Origin: Blastococcus sp. TF02-09
GTDB taxonomy: Bacteria; Actinomycetota; Actinomycetes; Mycobacteriales; Geodermatophilaceae
DNA length: 64,000 nucleotides
Direction of reading: 5' to 3'
NCBI RefSeq assembly: GCF_003319105.1
Contig: NZ_QOHH01000003.1
Coordinates: 124,001 to 188,000 of the forward strand
Positions 17,877 through 28,040 of this stretch are shown in pieces. The number at the start of each line of letters is the position of its first letter. Positions within the stretch are counted from its first letter, which is position 1. Under the pieces are notes generated by a model. That model worked only from the letters and a program-made list of their open reading frames with translations. It ran no database searches and was not told the origin of the DNA. The position numbers and the translations under genes were made by a program.

Positions 17877-20612
17877 TCAGTGCGCCGCGTCGTCCCAGGT
17901 GCGACCGAAGCCGACCGACACCTCCAGCGGTACCGACAGCTCGGCGGCGCCGGACATCTCGCGCCGCACCAGGGTCTCCAGGGCGTCCTTCTCCCCCGGT
18001 GCCACCTCGAGCACGAGCTCGTCGTGCACCTGCAGCAGCATCCGGGACTCCAGTCCCTCGGCGGCGATCGCCTTCTCCACGTTGAGCATCGCCACCTTGA
18101 TGACGTCGGCCGCCGAGCCCTGGATGGGCGCGTTGAGCGCCATGCGCTCGGCCATCTGCCGGCGCTGACCGTTGTCGCTGGTCAGGTCGGGCAGGTAGCG
18201 CCGCCGGCTCAGCGTCGTCTCGGTGTAGCCGGTCCGCCGAGCCTCGTCCACGACACCGTCCAGGTAGTCGCGGATGCCGCCGAAGCGCTCGAAGTAGGCG
18301 TGCATCTGCTCGCGCGCCTCCTCGACCGAGATGCGCAGCTGCCCGGAGAGCCCGTAGGCGCTCAGCCCGTAGGCCAGGCCGTAGCTCATCGCCTTGATCC
18401 GGCGGCGCATCTCCGGGTCGACCTCGGAGATCGGGATGTCGAAGGCCCGGGAGGCGACGAAGGAGTGCAGGTCCTCCCCCGACGTGAACGCCTCGATCAG
18501 GCCCTCGTCGCCGGAGAGGTGCGCCATGATCCGCATCTCGATCTGGCTGTAGTCGGCCGTCATCAGCGACTCGTAGCCCTGGCCGACGACGAACGCCTGG
18601 CGGATGCGCCGGCCCTCCGCGGTGCGGATCGGGATGTTCTGCAGGTTCGGGTCGGTCGAGGAGAGCCGGCCGGTCGCGGCGATCGTCTGCTGGAACGTCG
18701 TGTGGATCCGCGAGGCGTCGTCGACCATCGGGATGAGGCCGTCGATGACCGTCCGCAGCCGGGTGACGTCGCGGTGGCGCAGCAGGTGCTCGAGGAAGGG
18801 GTGCCCCGTCGAGGCCAGCAGCGAGGTGAGCGCATCGGCGTCGGTGGTGTAGCCGGTCTTGTTCTTCTTCGTCTTCGGCAGCCCGAGTTCGTCGAAGAGC
18901 ACCGCCTGCAGCTGCTTGGGCGAGCCGAGGTTCACCTCGCGGCCGATGACCGCGTACGCCTCGGCGGCCGCGGCGGCGACGCCGTCGGCGAACTCCTTCT
19001 GCAGCTCGTGCAGGAAGTCCAGGTCCACGGCGATGCCGCGGTACTCCATGGCCGCGAGCACCCGGGTCAGCGGCAGCTCGATCTGGCCGAGCAGCGCGTC
19101 GCCGCCCTTGGAGGCCAGCACCTGCTCCAGGGCGTCGGAGAGGTCGTTGACGGCCACGGCCTTGAGGACGTCGGCGTGCGCGGCCTCGCGGGCGACGTCG
19201 TCGTCGGTCGGGCCCAGCCCGTCCAGGGTGAGCTGGCTCTCGGGCTCGGCGGTGTCCTTGAGCTCGCGCCGCAGGTACCGGACGGCGAGGTCGCCCAGGT
19301 CGAACGACCGCTGCCCCGGCAGCGCCAGGTAGGCGGCCAGCGCGGTGTCGCTGACCACCCCGGCCAGCTCCCAGCCGCGGGCCCAGATCGCCAGCAGCGG
19401 CCCCTTCACCTCGTGCACGACCTTGGGCCGGTCGGCGTCGGCGAGCCAGGCGGCCAGCGCCTGCTCGTCGGCGACGTCGAGGCCGGGCCCCAGGTCGACG
19501 AAGGTGGCGTGGTCCTGGCCACCGGCCAGCGCGATGCCGGTCAGCTCGCCGGTGCCCCGCCCCCAGGTGCCGCGGAAGATGACGCCGGTGCGCCCGCGGG
19601 CGTGGGTGTCCAGCCACTCCCCCAGCTCCCCGCGGGCCAGCTCGTCGAGATCCACCTCGAAGCCGCCCTCGACCTCCGGCTCGGCGCTGGTGAGGGTGGC
19701 GAAGAGCCGGTCCCGCAGGACGCGGAACTGCAGGTTGTCGAAGAGGGTGTGCACCTCGTTGCGGTCCCACGGCTGCACCGCGAGGTCCTCGGGGCCGACC
19801 TCGAGCGGGACGTTGCGGTCCAGTTCGGTGAGCCGCCGGTTCTGCAGCACCGACGACAGGTGCTCGCGCAGCTTCTCGCCGACCTTGCCCTTCACGGTGT
19901 CGACCTGGTCGACCAGCGCGTCCAGCGAGCCGTACTCGCGGACCCACTTGGCGGCGGTCTTCTCGCCCACGCTCGGGATGCTCGGCAGGTTGTCGCTCGG
20001 GTCCCCTCGCAGGGCGGCGAAGTCGGGGTACTGCGTCGGCGTGAGGCCGTACTTCTCCTCGACCGCCTCCGGCGTGAACCGGACCATGTCGGAGACGCCC
20101 TTGCGGGGGTAGAGCACCGTGACGTGCTCGTTGACCAGCTGGAGGGCGTCCCGGTCGCCGGTGGCGATGAGCACGTCCATGCCCTGCTCCACCGCCTGCA
20201 CCGTCAGCGTGGCGATGACGTCGTCCGCCTCGTAGCCCTCGGCGGTGATCACCGGGACGCGCAGGGCGCCCAGCACCTCCTGCACGAGGCTGACCTGCCC
20301 GCGGAAGTCCGTCGGGCTCTCGGCCCGGTTGGCCTTGTAGTCGGCGAAGATCTCGCTGCGGAAGGTCGTGCGGCCGACGTCGAAGGCCACGGCGAGGTGG
20401 GTGGGCTGCTCGTCGCGCAGGATGTTGATCAGCATCGACGTGAAGCCGTAGACCGCGTTCGTGGGCTGGCCGGTCGTCGTGGAGAAGTTCTCCACCGGCA
20501 GCGCGAAGAAGGCGCGGTAGGCCAGGGAGTGGCCGTCGAGCAGCAGCAGCCGCGGCCGCGTCCCGGTGCTCGAGGGGGCGGCGGGCGCGGAGGTGGAGAC
20601 CGGAGCGGACAT
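17877..20612 (-). CDS. polA: DNA polymerase I
   Basis: Gap-filling and Okazaki-fragment processing polymerase, 911 residues. N-terminal 5'-nuclease (LLLLDGHSLAYRAFFALP, about 21-38, through the HhH region LPSIPSVGEKTAAKWV). The middle 3'-5' exonuclease fold lacks the acidic DxE motif (GVIFRGTW is seen instead), so proofreading is predicted to be lost, as in other high-GC Gram-positives. The C-terminal polymerase has motif A MTADYSQIEMRI, the O-helix RRRIKAMSYGLAYGLSAYG and motif C LQVHDELVLE. ATG 20612 is chosen; 26 extra codons upstream look non-homologous. Confidence 0.96.
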   Translation of the reverse strand: MSAPVSTSAPAAPSSTGTRPRLLLLDGHSLAYRAFFALPVENFSTTTGQPTNAVYGFTSMLINILRDEQPTHLAVAFDVGRTTFRSEIFADYKANRAESPTDFRGQVSLVQEVLGALRVPVITAEGYEADDVIATLTVQAVEQGMDVLIATGDRDALQLVNEHVTVLYPRKGVSDMVRFTPEAVEEKYGLTPTQYPDFAALRGDPSDNLPSIPSVGEKTAAKWVREYGSLDALVDQVDTVKGKVGEKLREHLSSVLQNRRLTELDRNVPLEVGPEDLAVQPWDRNEVHTLFDNLQFRVLRDRLFATLTSAEPEVEGGFEVDLDELARGELGEWLDTHARGRTGVIFRGTWGRGTGELTGIALAGGQDHATFVDLGPGLDVADEQALAAWLADADRPKVVHEVKGPLLAIWARGWELAGVVSDTALAAYLALPGQRSFDLGDLAVRYLRRELKDTAEPESQLTLDGLGPTDDDVAREAAHADVLKAVAVNDLSDALEQVLASKGGDALLGQIELPLTRVLAAMEYRGIAVDLDFLHELQKEFADGVAAAAAEAYAVIGREVNLGSPKQLQAVLFDELGLPKTKKNKTGYTTDADALTSLLASTGHPFLEHLLRHRDVTRLRTVIDGLIPMVDDASRIHTTFQQTIAATGRLSSTDPNLQNIPIRTAEGRRIRQAFVVGQGYESLMTADYSQIEMRIMAHLSGDEGLIEAFTSGEDLHSFVASRAFDIPISEVDPEMRRRIKAMSYGLAYGLSAYGLSGQLRISVEEAREQMHAYFERFGGIRDYLDGVVDEARRTGYTETTLSRRRYLPDLTSDNGQRRQMAERMALNAPIQGSAADVIKVAMLNVEKAIAAEGLESRMLLQVHDELVLEVAPGEKDALETLVRREMSGAAELSVPLEVSVGFGRTWDDAAH

Positions 20613-20677
20613 CGACGGCAACTCTAGTTGCGGGCACCGACACCCGGGGCGCCCTGCCCGCTGGCTACGGTGCCGGG

Positions 20678-21088
20678 GTGACCACTGCACCCCCCGAATG
20701 GCTGCCGGGCAGCATGCGGAGCCCGCTGGACGACAAGCTCGGCATCGAGGTCGTCGACTTCGACCCCGACCGGCTGGTCGCGACCATGCCGGTCGCCGGC
20801 AACGAGCAGCCCTTCGGCCTGCTGCACGGCGGGGCGACCTGCGCCCTGGTGGAGACCATCGGGTCGGTGGCCGCGGCCGTGGGTGCCGGACCCGGTAAGC
20901 AGGTCGTCGGCATCGAGCTCAACGCCAGCTACCTGCGGGCCGCGACCTCGGGCACGGTGACCGCCGTCTGCACGCCGGTGCGCCGCGGCCGCACGCTGTC
21001 GACGTTCCTCATCGAGGTGACCGACGACGCCGGCCGGACGACCGCGACCGCCCGGCTGACGTGCATGACCCTCACCGACCGGCAGTAG
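20678..21088 (+). CDS. PaaI-type hotdog thioesterase
   Basis: 136 residues. The single hotdog domain has NEQPFGLLHGGATCALVETIGS (about 46-67), the HGG-helix signature, and IELNASYLRAATSGTVTA. Members hydrolyse aromatic or DHNA-CoA thioesters; the substrate here is unknown. It starts at GTG, is divergent from polA, and its last 17 bp overlap the convergent GNAT gene. Confidence 0.85.
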   Translation: MTTAPPEWLPGSMRSPLDDKLGIEVVDFDPDRLVATMPVAGNEQPFGLLHGGATCALVETIGSVAAAVGAGPGKQVVGIELNASYLRAATSGTVTAVCTPVRRGRTLSTFLIEVTDDAGRTTATARLTCMTLTDRQ

Positions 21089-21725
21089 CCGAGGGCAGCG
21101 GGGCGACGCGTCGCCGGCCGACGGCGGCGACCCGCCGCGGCAGCGGGACGATGCCCAGGCGGCGGCGCTGCCAGGCCGCGAGCGACCGGCCCAGCGTGTG
21201 CACGGAGGCGATGCGCCGGGTGGTCAGCGGCGCGAACCCCATGCGGGCGAAGAAGCGCTGGCGGTCGGCCTCCTGGGTCACTGCGGCGACGACGTGGGAT
21301 GCGCCGTTCTCCGCCGCGTAGGCCGCCGACGCGGCCAGCAGGGCGGCGCCGACGCCGGCCCTCCGGTGCTCGCGGTGCACCACGAAGGTGTCCACCGTGA
21401 CCTGCGGCGTCCCGAGCACGAGGGACAACGGGTCCAGGCCCAGCACCGCGAGGCCCACCGCGATCTCGCCGTCGTCGGTGGGGAGGACGGCGAGCACGAC
21501 CCGGTGGCCGGTGTCGTCGAGGAGCCGGCGGAAGCCGGCGCCTGCCGCGTGCACCGGCGGGTGCCCGGTCAGCACCTCCTCGGTGTGGGACTCGGCCCGG
21601 TGCTGTCGGACCAGCTCGAGGACGACCGGCAGGTCCACGGGTCGCGCGACCCGCGTGACGACCTTGGAACGCGATGCGAACCCGGGCACAGCTGCCTCCC
21701 CTGACGAGTTGAGCGCAGCGTGCAC
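21072..21725 (-). CDS. GNAT N-acetyltransferase
   Basis: 217 residues. The GNAT core is DTFVVHREHRRAGVGAALLAASAAYAAENGASHVVAAV (about 115-152), with the RRAGVG acetyl-CoA loop, followed by RFFARMGF. A long basic C-terminal tail (LAAWQRRRLGIVPLPRRVAAVGRRR) is added to the fold. Substrate unknown. The start is uncertain: the GTG at 21725 has no good ribosome-binding site and the conserved part begins about 25 codons later. Confidence 0.75.
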   Translation of the reverse strand: MHAALNSSGEAAVPGFASRSKVVTRVARPVDLPVVLELVRQHRAESHTEEVLTGHPPVHAAGAGFRRLLDDTGHRVVLAVLPTDDGEIAVGLAVLGLDPLSLVLGTPQVTVDTFVVHREHRRAGVGAALLAASAAYAAENGASHVVAAVTQEADRQRFFARMGFAPLTTRRIASVHTLGRSLAAWQRRRLGIVPLPRRVAAVGRRRVAPLPSATAGR

Positions 21726-21830
21726 CGGCGTGCACGACCGGAAGCGACGACGCGCCGCCCGGTGTGACGGACGGGACGCGCGGTGCGAGTCGCGACCGCA
21801 CGGTGAGCAACCGGGTCGGGCCGGACGCGA

Positions 21831-21865
21831 CGGGGCCCGGGTGTCCGCTCGACACCCGGGCCCCG
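21831..21865 (-). terminator. Terminator of the branched-chain transporter operon
   Basis: Perfect 15-bp inverted repeat CGGGGCCCGGGTGTC (21831-21845) and its complement (21851-21865) around a CGCTC loop, 23 bp after the livF stop. Confidence 0.8.
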
Positions 21866-21887
21866 GCGGAGCTGCTGCGTCAGCGGG

Positions 21888-22603
<716 letters not shown>

Positions 22604-22604
<1 letters not shown>

Positions 22605-23446
22605 CAGAGCGTCCCCTCCTGGTGGAAATCCTCGACGTCGTCGGCCTCGGTGCCGAGGTAGGCGGCGATGACCGCCGGGTCGCTGCGGACCTCGGCGGGC
22701 GACCCCTCGGCGATCTTGCGGCCGAACTCGAGGACGGCGACGCGGTCGCTGACCCCCATGACCAGGCCCATGTCGTGCTCGATCAGCAGCACGGTGAGGC
22801 CGCGGTCGCGAATCCGCCGGATCAGGTCCATCAGCTGGGCCTTCTCGGCGGGGTTGAAGCCCGCGGCCGGCTCGTCCAAGCAGAGCAGCCGCGGCTTGGT
22901 CGCCATGGCGCGGGCGATCTCCAGGCGGCGCTGCTCGCCGTAGGAGAGGTTGCGCGCCAGCTCGTCGGCCCGCCGCTCCAGCCCGAGGAACCGCATGACC
23001 TCGCGAGCGGTCTGCTCGCCCTCGCGCTCCTCGCGGCGGTGCCGCGGCGACCGCACGAGCGCGTCGATGACGTTGGTGCGGTGGTGGGCGTCGGCACCGA
23101 CCAGGACGTTCTCCAGCGCCGTCATGTTGCCGAACAGCCGGATGTTCTGGAACGTGCGCGCGATGCCGAGCCGGGTGATCGCGAAGCGCTTGCGGCGGCC
23201 CAGCGGCTCCCCGGCGAAGCGGACCTCGCCGGAGGTGGGCTGGTAGACGCCGGTCATCACGTTGAAGCACGTCGTCTTGCCGGCGCCGTTCGGCCCGATG
23301 AGCCCGAGGATCTCGCCCTCGCGGACATCGAAGCTGACGCCGTCCAGCGCCTTGAGGCCTCCGAACTGGATGCTGACGTCGTCCAGGGACAGCAGCGCCG
23401 CTCCGTTGCGGGCGGTGGGCTGCGCCTCCAGGGCGGTGCTAGGCAC
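22604..23446 (-). CDS. livG: Branched-chain amino acid ABC transporter ATPase LivG
   Basis: 280 residues. Walker [13 protein letters not shown], signature [15 protein letters not shown], Walker [14 protein letters not shown], switch LIEHDMGLV. The LivG-type insertion with [15 protein letters not shown] is present. The GTG start overlaps the livM stop by 8 bp, and it pairs with LivF as the ATPase heterodimer. Confidence 0.93.
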
Positions 23447-24626
23447 GGGCGGTTCCCTCCTCGAGGGCGTCTAGTTGCTCGTCGACGGCCTGCGCGCGCC
23501 GGGCGCGCCGCGGCGGGATGAGTCCCTGCGGCCGGTAGTTCGCCAGGATCAGCAGGGCCAGCCCGAAGACCAGCAGGCGCCACTCCTCGAAACCGCGGAA
23601 GCGCTCCGGCAGGTAGGCCACCACGATGGCGCCCAGGATGACGCCGTACCGGTTGCCGGCACCACCGACGACGACGGCGGCGACGAACAGGATGCTCAGC
23701 AGCAGCAGGAACGACTCGGGGTTGATGAACCCCTGGCGCGAGGCGAACAGCGCGCCGGAGAGCCCACCGATGAACGCTCCGCAGGCGAACGCGAGCAGCT
23801 TGAACTTGAACGTCGGCACGCCCATGAGCTCGGCGGCGTCCTCGTCCTCGCGGGTGGCCTCCCACGCCCGGCCGATGCGCGAGAGCCGCAGCATCCGGTC
23901 GGCACCCAGCACGAGGAAGATGACCGTGAGCATCAACCAGTAGTAGGGCGCCTGGTCGGCCACGCCGAAGACGAGGAACGTCGTCGTGTCGTCGAGGTCG
24001 ACGACCGCCGTCGCACCCGACCACTGGAGGTGCGGGATGTCGAACAGTTCCACGCTGGGGGGCCGCGGCACCCCGGTGATGCCCCGGGCCGCGCCGAGCC
24101 ACTCGGTGTTCAGGGCGGTCAGCCGGATGATCTCGCCGAACCCGAGCGTCACGATCGCGAGGTAGTCACCGCGCACGCGCAGGGTCGGCGCACCCAGCAG
24201 GACGCCGGAGATCGTCGTGAGGAACACGGCCAGCGGGATGAGCACCCACCAGGACAGCTGCGCCTGGAGGGAGCCGAAGACCGCCACCGTGTACGCGCCG
24301 ATCGCGTAGAAGCCGACGTAGCCCAGGTCGAGCAGGCCGGCGTAGCCCAGGACGATGTTCAGCCCCAGCGCGACGAGCACGTAGCTCGCCACGGTGAACA
24401 GCACCGCGCCGAAGTCGGTGTCCGGCGTGCTGATCAGCGGGATCTCGAGCAGCGGCAGGGCGTAGAGGAACAGCACGAACAGGCCGGTCAGGGCCAGCTT
24501 CACCGGCCTGGGCAGCCCGGCGACGCGCTGCGCGAGCGCACCGCGGTCCCAGCCCAGGCGCGGGCCCCGGCCTCCGGAGCGTGCGACCGCCGACTCGGTG
24601 TCGGGGGATGCCTTTCCCTGGGTCAT
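23439..24626 (-). CDS. livM: Branched-chain amino acid ABC transporter permease LivM
   Basis: 395-residue permease with about ten hydrophobic segments; the LivM landmarks [27 protein letters not shown] (about 90-116) and [19 protein letters not shown] are clear. A periplasmic loop of about 60 residues around [20 protein letters not shown] is typical of the long LivM form. The soluble N-terminus (about 40 residues) and C-terminal tail flank the membrane core. Its ATG overlaps the livH stop. Confidence 0.93.
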   Translation of the reverse strand: MTQGKASPDTESAVARSGGRGPRLGWDRGALAQRVAGLPRPVKLALTGLFVLFLYALPLLEIPLISTPDTDFGAVLFTVASYVLVALGLNIVLGYAGLLDLGYVGFYAIGAYTVAVFGSLQAQLSWWVLIPLAVFLTTISGVLLGAPTLRVRGDYLAIVTLGFGEIIRLTALNTEWLGAARGITGVPRPPSVELFDIPHLQWSGATAVVDLDDTTTFLVFGVADQAPYYWLMLTVIFLVLGADRMLRLSRIGRAWEATREDEDAAELMGVPTFKFKLLAFACGAFIGGLSGALFASRQGFINPESFLLLLSILFVAAVVVGGAGNRYGVILGAIVVAYLPERFRGFEEWRLLVFGLALLILANYRPQGLIPPRRARRAQAVDEQLDALEEGTARA

Positions 24627-25612
24627 GCGCGGGCCCTCCCCAGGCTCTCGCCGAGCAGTCCGGTGGGCCGGAACAGCAGGATGACGACCAGCAGGAGGAA
24701 CGCGACGACGTCGCGCCACTCGGAACCGATCAGGGCAGAACCGTAGTTCTCCGCGAGGCCGAGCACGAACCCGCCCAGCAGCGCACCGCGGATGTTGCCG
24801 ATGCCCCCGAGGACGGCGGCGGTGAACGCCTTCACGCCCAGCAGGAAGCCCGCGTTCCAGCGGGTGACGCCGAACCGCATCAGGTAAAGCAGCGCGGCCG
24901 CACCGGCCATGATCCCGCCGACGAGGAACGTCGCGCGGATGATCCGGTTGCGGTTGACGCCCATGAGCGCCGCCGCCTCGGAGTCCTGCGCGACCGCGCG
25001 GATGCCGCGACCGGTGCGCGTGCGACGGATGAACTGGTCGAGCGCCACCATCATCAGGATGGCGCTGACGATGATGATGATGTCGACGTTGCTGACCGTG
25101 TAGCCGCCCACGGTGAACACGCCCTCGGTCTGGAGGGGGTTCTGGAAGCGGGTGTTGTCACGCGCCGAGCGGACGTAGGGGTCCAGCGTGTCCCGCAGCC
25201 CGAAGAAGTCGGCGATGCGGTCGCGCAGGCCCATGAACTCCGCCAGCGCGAAGCTGGCGCCGATGGCGCTGATGAGCGCGACGAGCTTGGGGGCGTCCAG
25301 CCGGATCAGCCGGCGGTAGGCCACGCGCTCGAGGAGCAGGGCGACGCCGCCGCTCACGGCCATCGCCGCGAGCAGGGCCAGCAGCAGGACACCGATGACG
25401 ATCGGCAGGGCGCTGCCGGGGGCGACGCCCAGGGCGACGGTCACCCAGACCGCCGCGAAGCTGCCGAACATCCAGACTTCGGAGTGGGCGAAGTTGATCA
25501 GCTGGAGCACGCCGTAGACCAGCGTGTAGCCGAGGGCGACGAGGCCGTAGACGGCGCCGAGCACGAGACCTGTGACGGTCAGCTCGACGAAGTTGTCGAT
25601 CAGGAAGGACAC
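24623..25612 (-). CDS. livH: Branched-chain amino acid ABC transporter permease LivH
   Basis: 329 residues with LivH landmarks ALGYTLVYGVLQLINFAHSEVWMFG (about 26-50) and the EAA-like GAAALLYLMRFG block. It has a longer central loop (DFFGLRDTLDPYVRSARDNTRFQ) than the E. coli protein. GTG start, 83 bp after livK, with a strong hairpin in that gap. Confidence 0.92.
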   Translation of the reverse strand: MSFLIDNFVELTVTGLVLGAVYGLVALGYTLVYGVLQLINFAHSEVWMFGSFAAVWVTVALGVAPGSALPIVIGVLLLALLAAMAVSGGVALLLERVAYRRLIRLDAPKLVALISAIGASFALAEFMGLRDRIADFFGLRDTLDPYVRSARDNTRFQNPLQTEGVFTVGGYTVSNVDIIIIVSAILMMVALDQFIRRTRTGRGIRAVAQDSEAAALMGVNRNRIIRATFLVGGIMAGAAALLYLMRFGVTRWNAGFLLGVKAFTAAVLGGIGNIRGALLGGFVLGLAENYGSALIGSEWRDVVAFLLLVVILLFRPTGLLGESLGRARA

Positions 25613-25635
25613 GGGGTCTCCGGGTTGCAGGTGGC

Positions 25636-25676
25636 GACGCGGCCGGGTCCCCTCAGCAAGGGGGCCCGGCCGCGTC
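25636..25676 (-). terminator. Intercistronic hairpin between the binding-protein gene and livH
   Basis: 18-bp inverted repeat (25636-25653 with 25659-25676; one G-T pair) in the livK-livH gap. It probably terminates part of transcription or protects the upstream mRNA so that binding protein exceeds permease. Confidence 0.7.
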
Positions 25677-25695
25677 CTGGTGTGTCAGCAGTAGA

Positions 25696-26853
25696 TCAGT
25701 TGGTCTCGATCTCCTGGTCGGCGACGATCTCGCCGTTCTCCACCTTGTAGGCCCACACGGTGATGTTCTCGACCTCGCCGTCCTCGTCGAACTTCACGGT
25801 CTTGGTGGTCTGCTCACCGTCGTAGTCGTTGACCCACTCGAGCAGGGACTCGCGGTCGGTGTTGCCGTCGAGGATGCCCTCGAGGAACACGTTGGCCGCG
25901 TCGTAGGCCTCGGCCGAGTACGTGGCCGGAGCGGTGTCGTAGGCCGCCTGGTAGGCGTCGAAGAACTCCTGGCTCTCCTCCGGGGGGAGGCAGGGGCAGG
26001 TGATGATCGTGCCCTCGGCCGCGTCACCGGCGGCCTCGATGAAGCCGGGGTCCTTCACGCCGTCGGCGACGACGAACGTCGCGTCGACACCGCCGCCTCG
26101 CATCTGCTGGACCAGCAGGCCGGCCTCGGCGTAGTACCCGCCGAAGAAGACCGCCTCGGCGCCGGAGTCGCGGATCGCGGTGACGGTCGCGGAGAAGTCC
26201 GTCTGACCGGTCTGGATCGTGTCGGTGCCCACGACGGCGTCGCCGAGGTCCTCCTCGACGATCGTGGCCAGGCCGGCACCGTAGGCCGAGGCGTCGTCGA
26301 CGACGAAGACGCTTTGGCTCTGCAGCACGTCCTGGATGTAGGACGCCGCCGCCGGGCCCTGGCTGTCGTCGTTGCCGAGGATGCGGTGGAAGGTGTCCCA
26401 GCCGTTGGAGGCCAGGTCGGGGTTCGTGGCCGACGCGGTGATGGTGGGCAGGCCACCCTCGGCGAAGATCGGGCCGGCGGTGTCGGACTCACCCGAGAAG
26501 GCGGGGCCGACGATGCCGATGACGGTCTCGTCGCCGATCGCCTGGGTCGCCAGACCGGTCGCCTGGTTGGGGTCGCCGGCGGAGTCGTACTCCTCCAGGC
26601 CCACCTGGCAGTCGGCGTTCTCGTCGTTGAACTGGTTGACCGCCAGCTCGACGCCGTTGCGGATGTTGATGCCGAGATTCGCCGCGGCGCCGGTCAGGGC
26701 ACCGAAGTAGCCGATCGCGACGTCCTCGCAGGTGCCGGCCTCGCCGCCACCGCTGCCCGAGGCCTCCTCGTCGTCGCCGCCCGAGGTGCCGCAGGCGGTG
26801 AGCGCCAGCGCCATGGCGAGCAGGGGCGCGCCCGTCTTGACCGAGAAACGCAC
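25696..26853 (-). CDS. livK: Branched-chain amino acid ABC transporter substrate-binding lipoprotein
   Basis: 385 residues, first gene of the liv operon. Signal peptide with lipobox LALTACG (Cys21), then a Gly/Ser/Asp/Glu linker of about 20 residues, then a periplasmic-binding fold of the leucine/isoleucine/valine type: VAIGYFGALTGAAANLGINIRNGVELAVNQFN, VIGIVGPAFSGESDTAGPIF and ASATNPDLASNGWDTFHRI. The CPCLPPEES segment with two Cys may form a local disulfide. The exact ligand is not determined; this family also takes urea, amides and aromatic acids. Confidence 0.9.
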   Translation of the reverse strand: MRFSVKTGAPLLAMALALTACGTSGGDDEEASGSGGGEAGTCEDVAIGYFGALTGAAANLGINIRNGVELAVNQFNDENADCQVGLEEYDSAGDPNQATGLATQAIGDETVIGIVGPAFSGESDTAGPIFAEGGLPTITASATNPDLASNGWDTFHRILGNDDSQGPAAASYIQDVLQSQSVFVVDDASAYGAGLATIVEEDLGDAVVGTDTIQTGQTDFSATVTAIRDSGAEAVFFGGYYAEAGLLVQQMRGGGVDATFVVADGVKDPGFIEAAGDAAEGTIITCPCLPPEESQEFFDAYQAAYDTAPATYSAEAYDAANVFLEGILDGNTDRESLLEWVNDYDGEQTTKTVKFDEDGEVENITVWAYKVENGEIVADQEIETN

Positions 26854-27151
26854 ATGTCCTCCAGAGCCAGATCGGCGGGCCGCGCATCGGCCTCGCCGGT
26901 GGTCGTTCTGCCGTCCCGGTGGGAGCGGCTGGCAAACACTAGGGCGCTACCGGCACCAGTTCGATCGGCCGGGGTCGTTTCGTGACCGTCTCGTGATCGC
27001 CCGGTGCGGCGCCGGTGGACGGGGTGCTATCGCCGTGCGTCACAGCTGCACGAATGGCGACCGTCGCTTCGCAGGCGAAGGCGCTCCCTGGCCGAAGATC
27101 GGCAGGAAAGACGCGAATCGGAGCGGTTGGACCGATGGGGCGGAACGGCGC

Positions 27152-27751
27152 TCAGGCGTTGCCCGGCACCGGCGGGGCGTCGGCGGCGAGGATCCGCTCC
27201 GCGAGCGCCTTCATCGACGTCCGCTCGTCCATCGCGGTGCGCTGCAGCCAGCGGAAGGCCTCCGGCTCGGTCATGCCGCGCTCGGCCATCAACCGGCCCT
27301 TGGCCTTCTCGACCACCTGCCGGGCCGCCAGCCGCTCCTGCAGCGTCCGGACCTCGCCGTCCAGCGCGGACATCTCCGCGAACCGGGCGCGTGCCACCTC
27401 GATGGCGGGCACGAGGTCATTCTTCGAGAACGGCTTGACCAGGTACGCCATGGCGCCGGCGTCCCGGGCTCGCTCGACCAGCTCGCGCTGGCTGAACGCC
27501 GTCAGCACGATCACCGGGGCGATGCGGGCCGAGGCGATCTGCTCGGCCGCGGACAGCCCGTCCAGCACCGGCATCTGGATGTCGAGGATCACCAGGTCCG
27601 GCGCCAGCTCCGCGGCGCGGTCGACCGCCTGCTGCCCGTCGCCCACCTCGGCGACGACCTCGTACCCCTCCTCCTCGAGCATCTCCTTGAGATCGAGACG
27701 GATGAGTGCTTCGTCCTCGGCGATGACAACTCTGGCCGGCGCGCTGCTCAC
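27152..27751 (-). CDS. pdtaR: ANTAR-domain response regulator PdtaR
   Basis: 199 residues: receiver domain (VVIAEDEALIRLDLKEML, phospho-acceptor in LVILDIQMP near residue 54, Thr in VIVLTAF, Lys in LVKPF) then a coiled linker and an RNA-binding ANTAR domain (KAKGRLMAERGMTEPEAFRWLQR). ANTAR proteins antiterminate transcription by binding paired stem-loops in mRNA leaders. The homologue in Mycobacterium (Rv1626) is phosphorylated by PdtaS; no such kinase gene is in the window. GTG start. Confidence 0.92.
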   Translation of the reverse strand: MSSAPARVVIAEDEALIRLDLKEMLEEEGYEVVAEVGDGQQAVDRAAELAPDLVILDIQMPVLDGLSAAEQIASARIAPVIVLTAFSQRELVERARDAGAMAYLVKPFSKNDLVPAIEVARARFAEMSALDGEVRTLQERLAARQVVEKAKGRLMAERGMTEPEAFRWLQRTAMDERTSMKALAERILAADAPPVPGNA

Positions 27752-27822
27752 GGGCCGAGCCTAGCGACGTCGGAGCCTCCTGGGCCCCCGCTAGGCTGAT
27801 CCGGCCGCCGGTCCACCGGCAC

Positions 27823-27896
27823 GCCCCCGTACCCCAATCGGCAGAGGGAGCGGATTCAAAACCCGCGCAGTGTGCGTTCGAGTCGCACCGGGGGCA
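27823..27896 (+). tRNA. tRNA-Leu (CAA) with a short variable arm
   Basis: Acceptor GCCCCCG/CGGGGGC, D-arm from CCC/GGG around AATCGGCAGA, anticodon arm GCGGA-TTCAAAA-CCCGC (anticodon CAA), variable loop of about 5 nt, T-arm GTGCG-TTCGAGT-CGCAC, discriminator A. By anticodon it reads UUG (Leu). Two oddities: tRNA-Leu normally has a long class-II variable arm, and the 31-39 position is A-C rather than a pair. It lies next to pdtaR. Confidence 0.8.
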
Positions 27897-28040
27897 CTGG
27901 CCGAGCCGCGAGATCGCCCTCGCGGTGTCGCAGCGGGACGCGCCGTCCACGGCGCGGATGACGACCACACCGCGCGGTCGAGGGTTCGCGGCGAGGCTCG
28001 GTCCGGCGCGATCGCGTCGTCTCCGTCGGCGTTCGTCATC

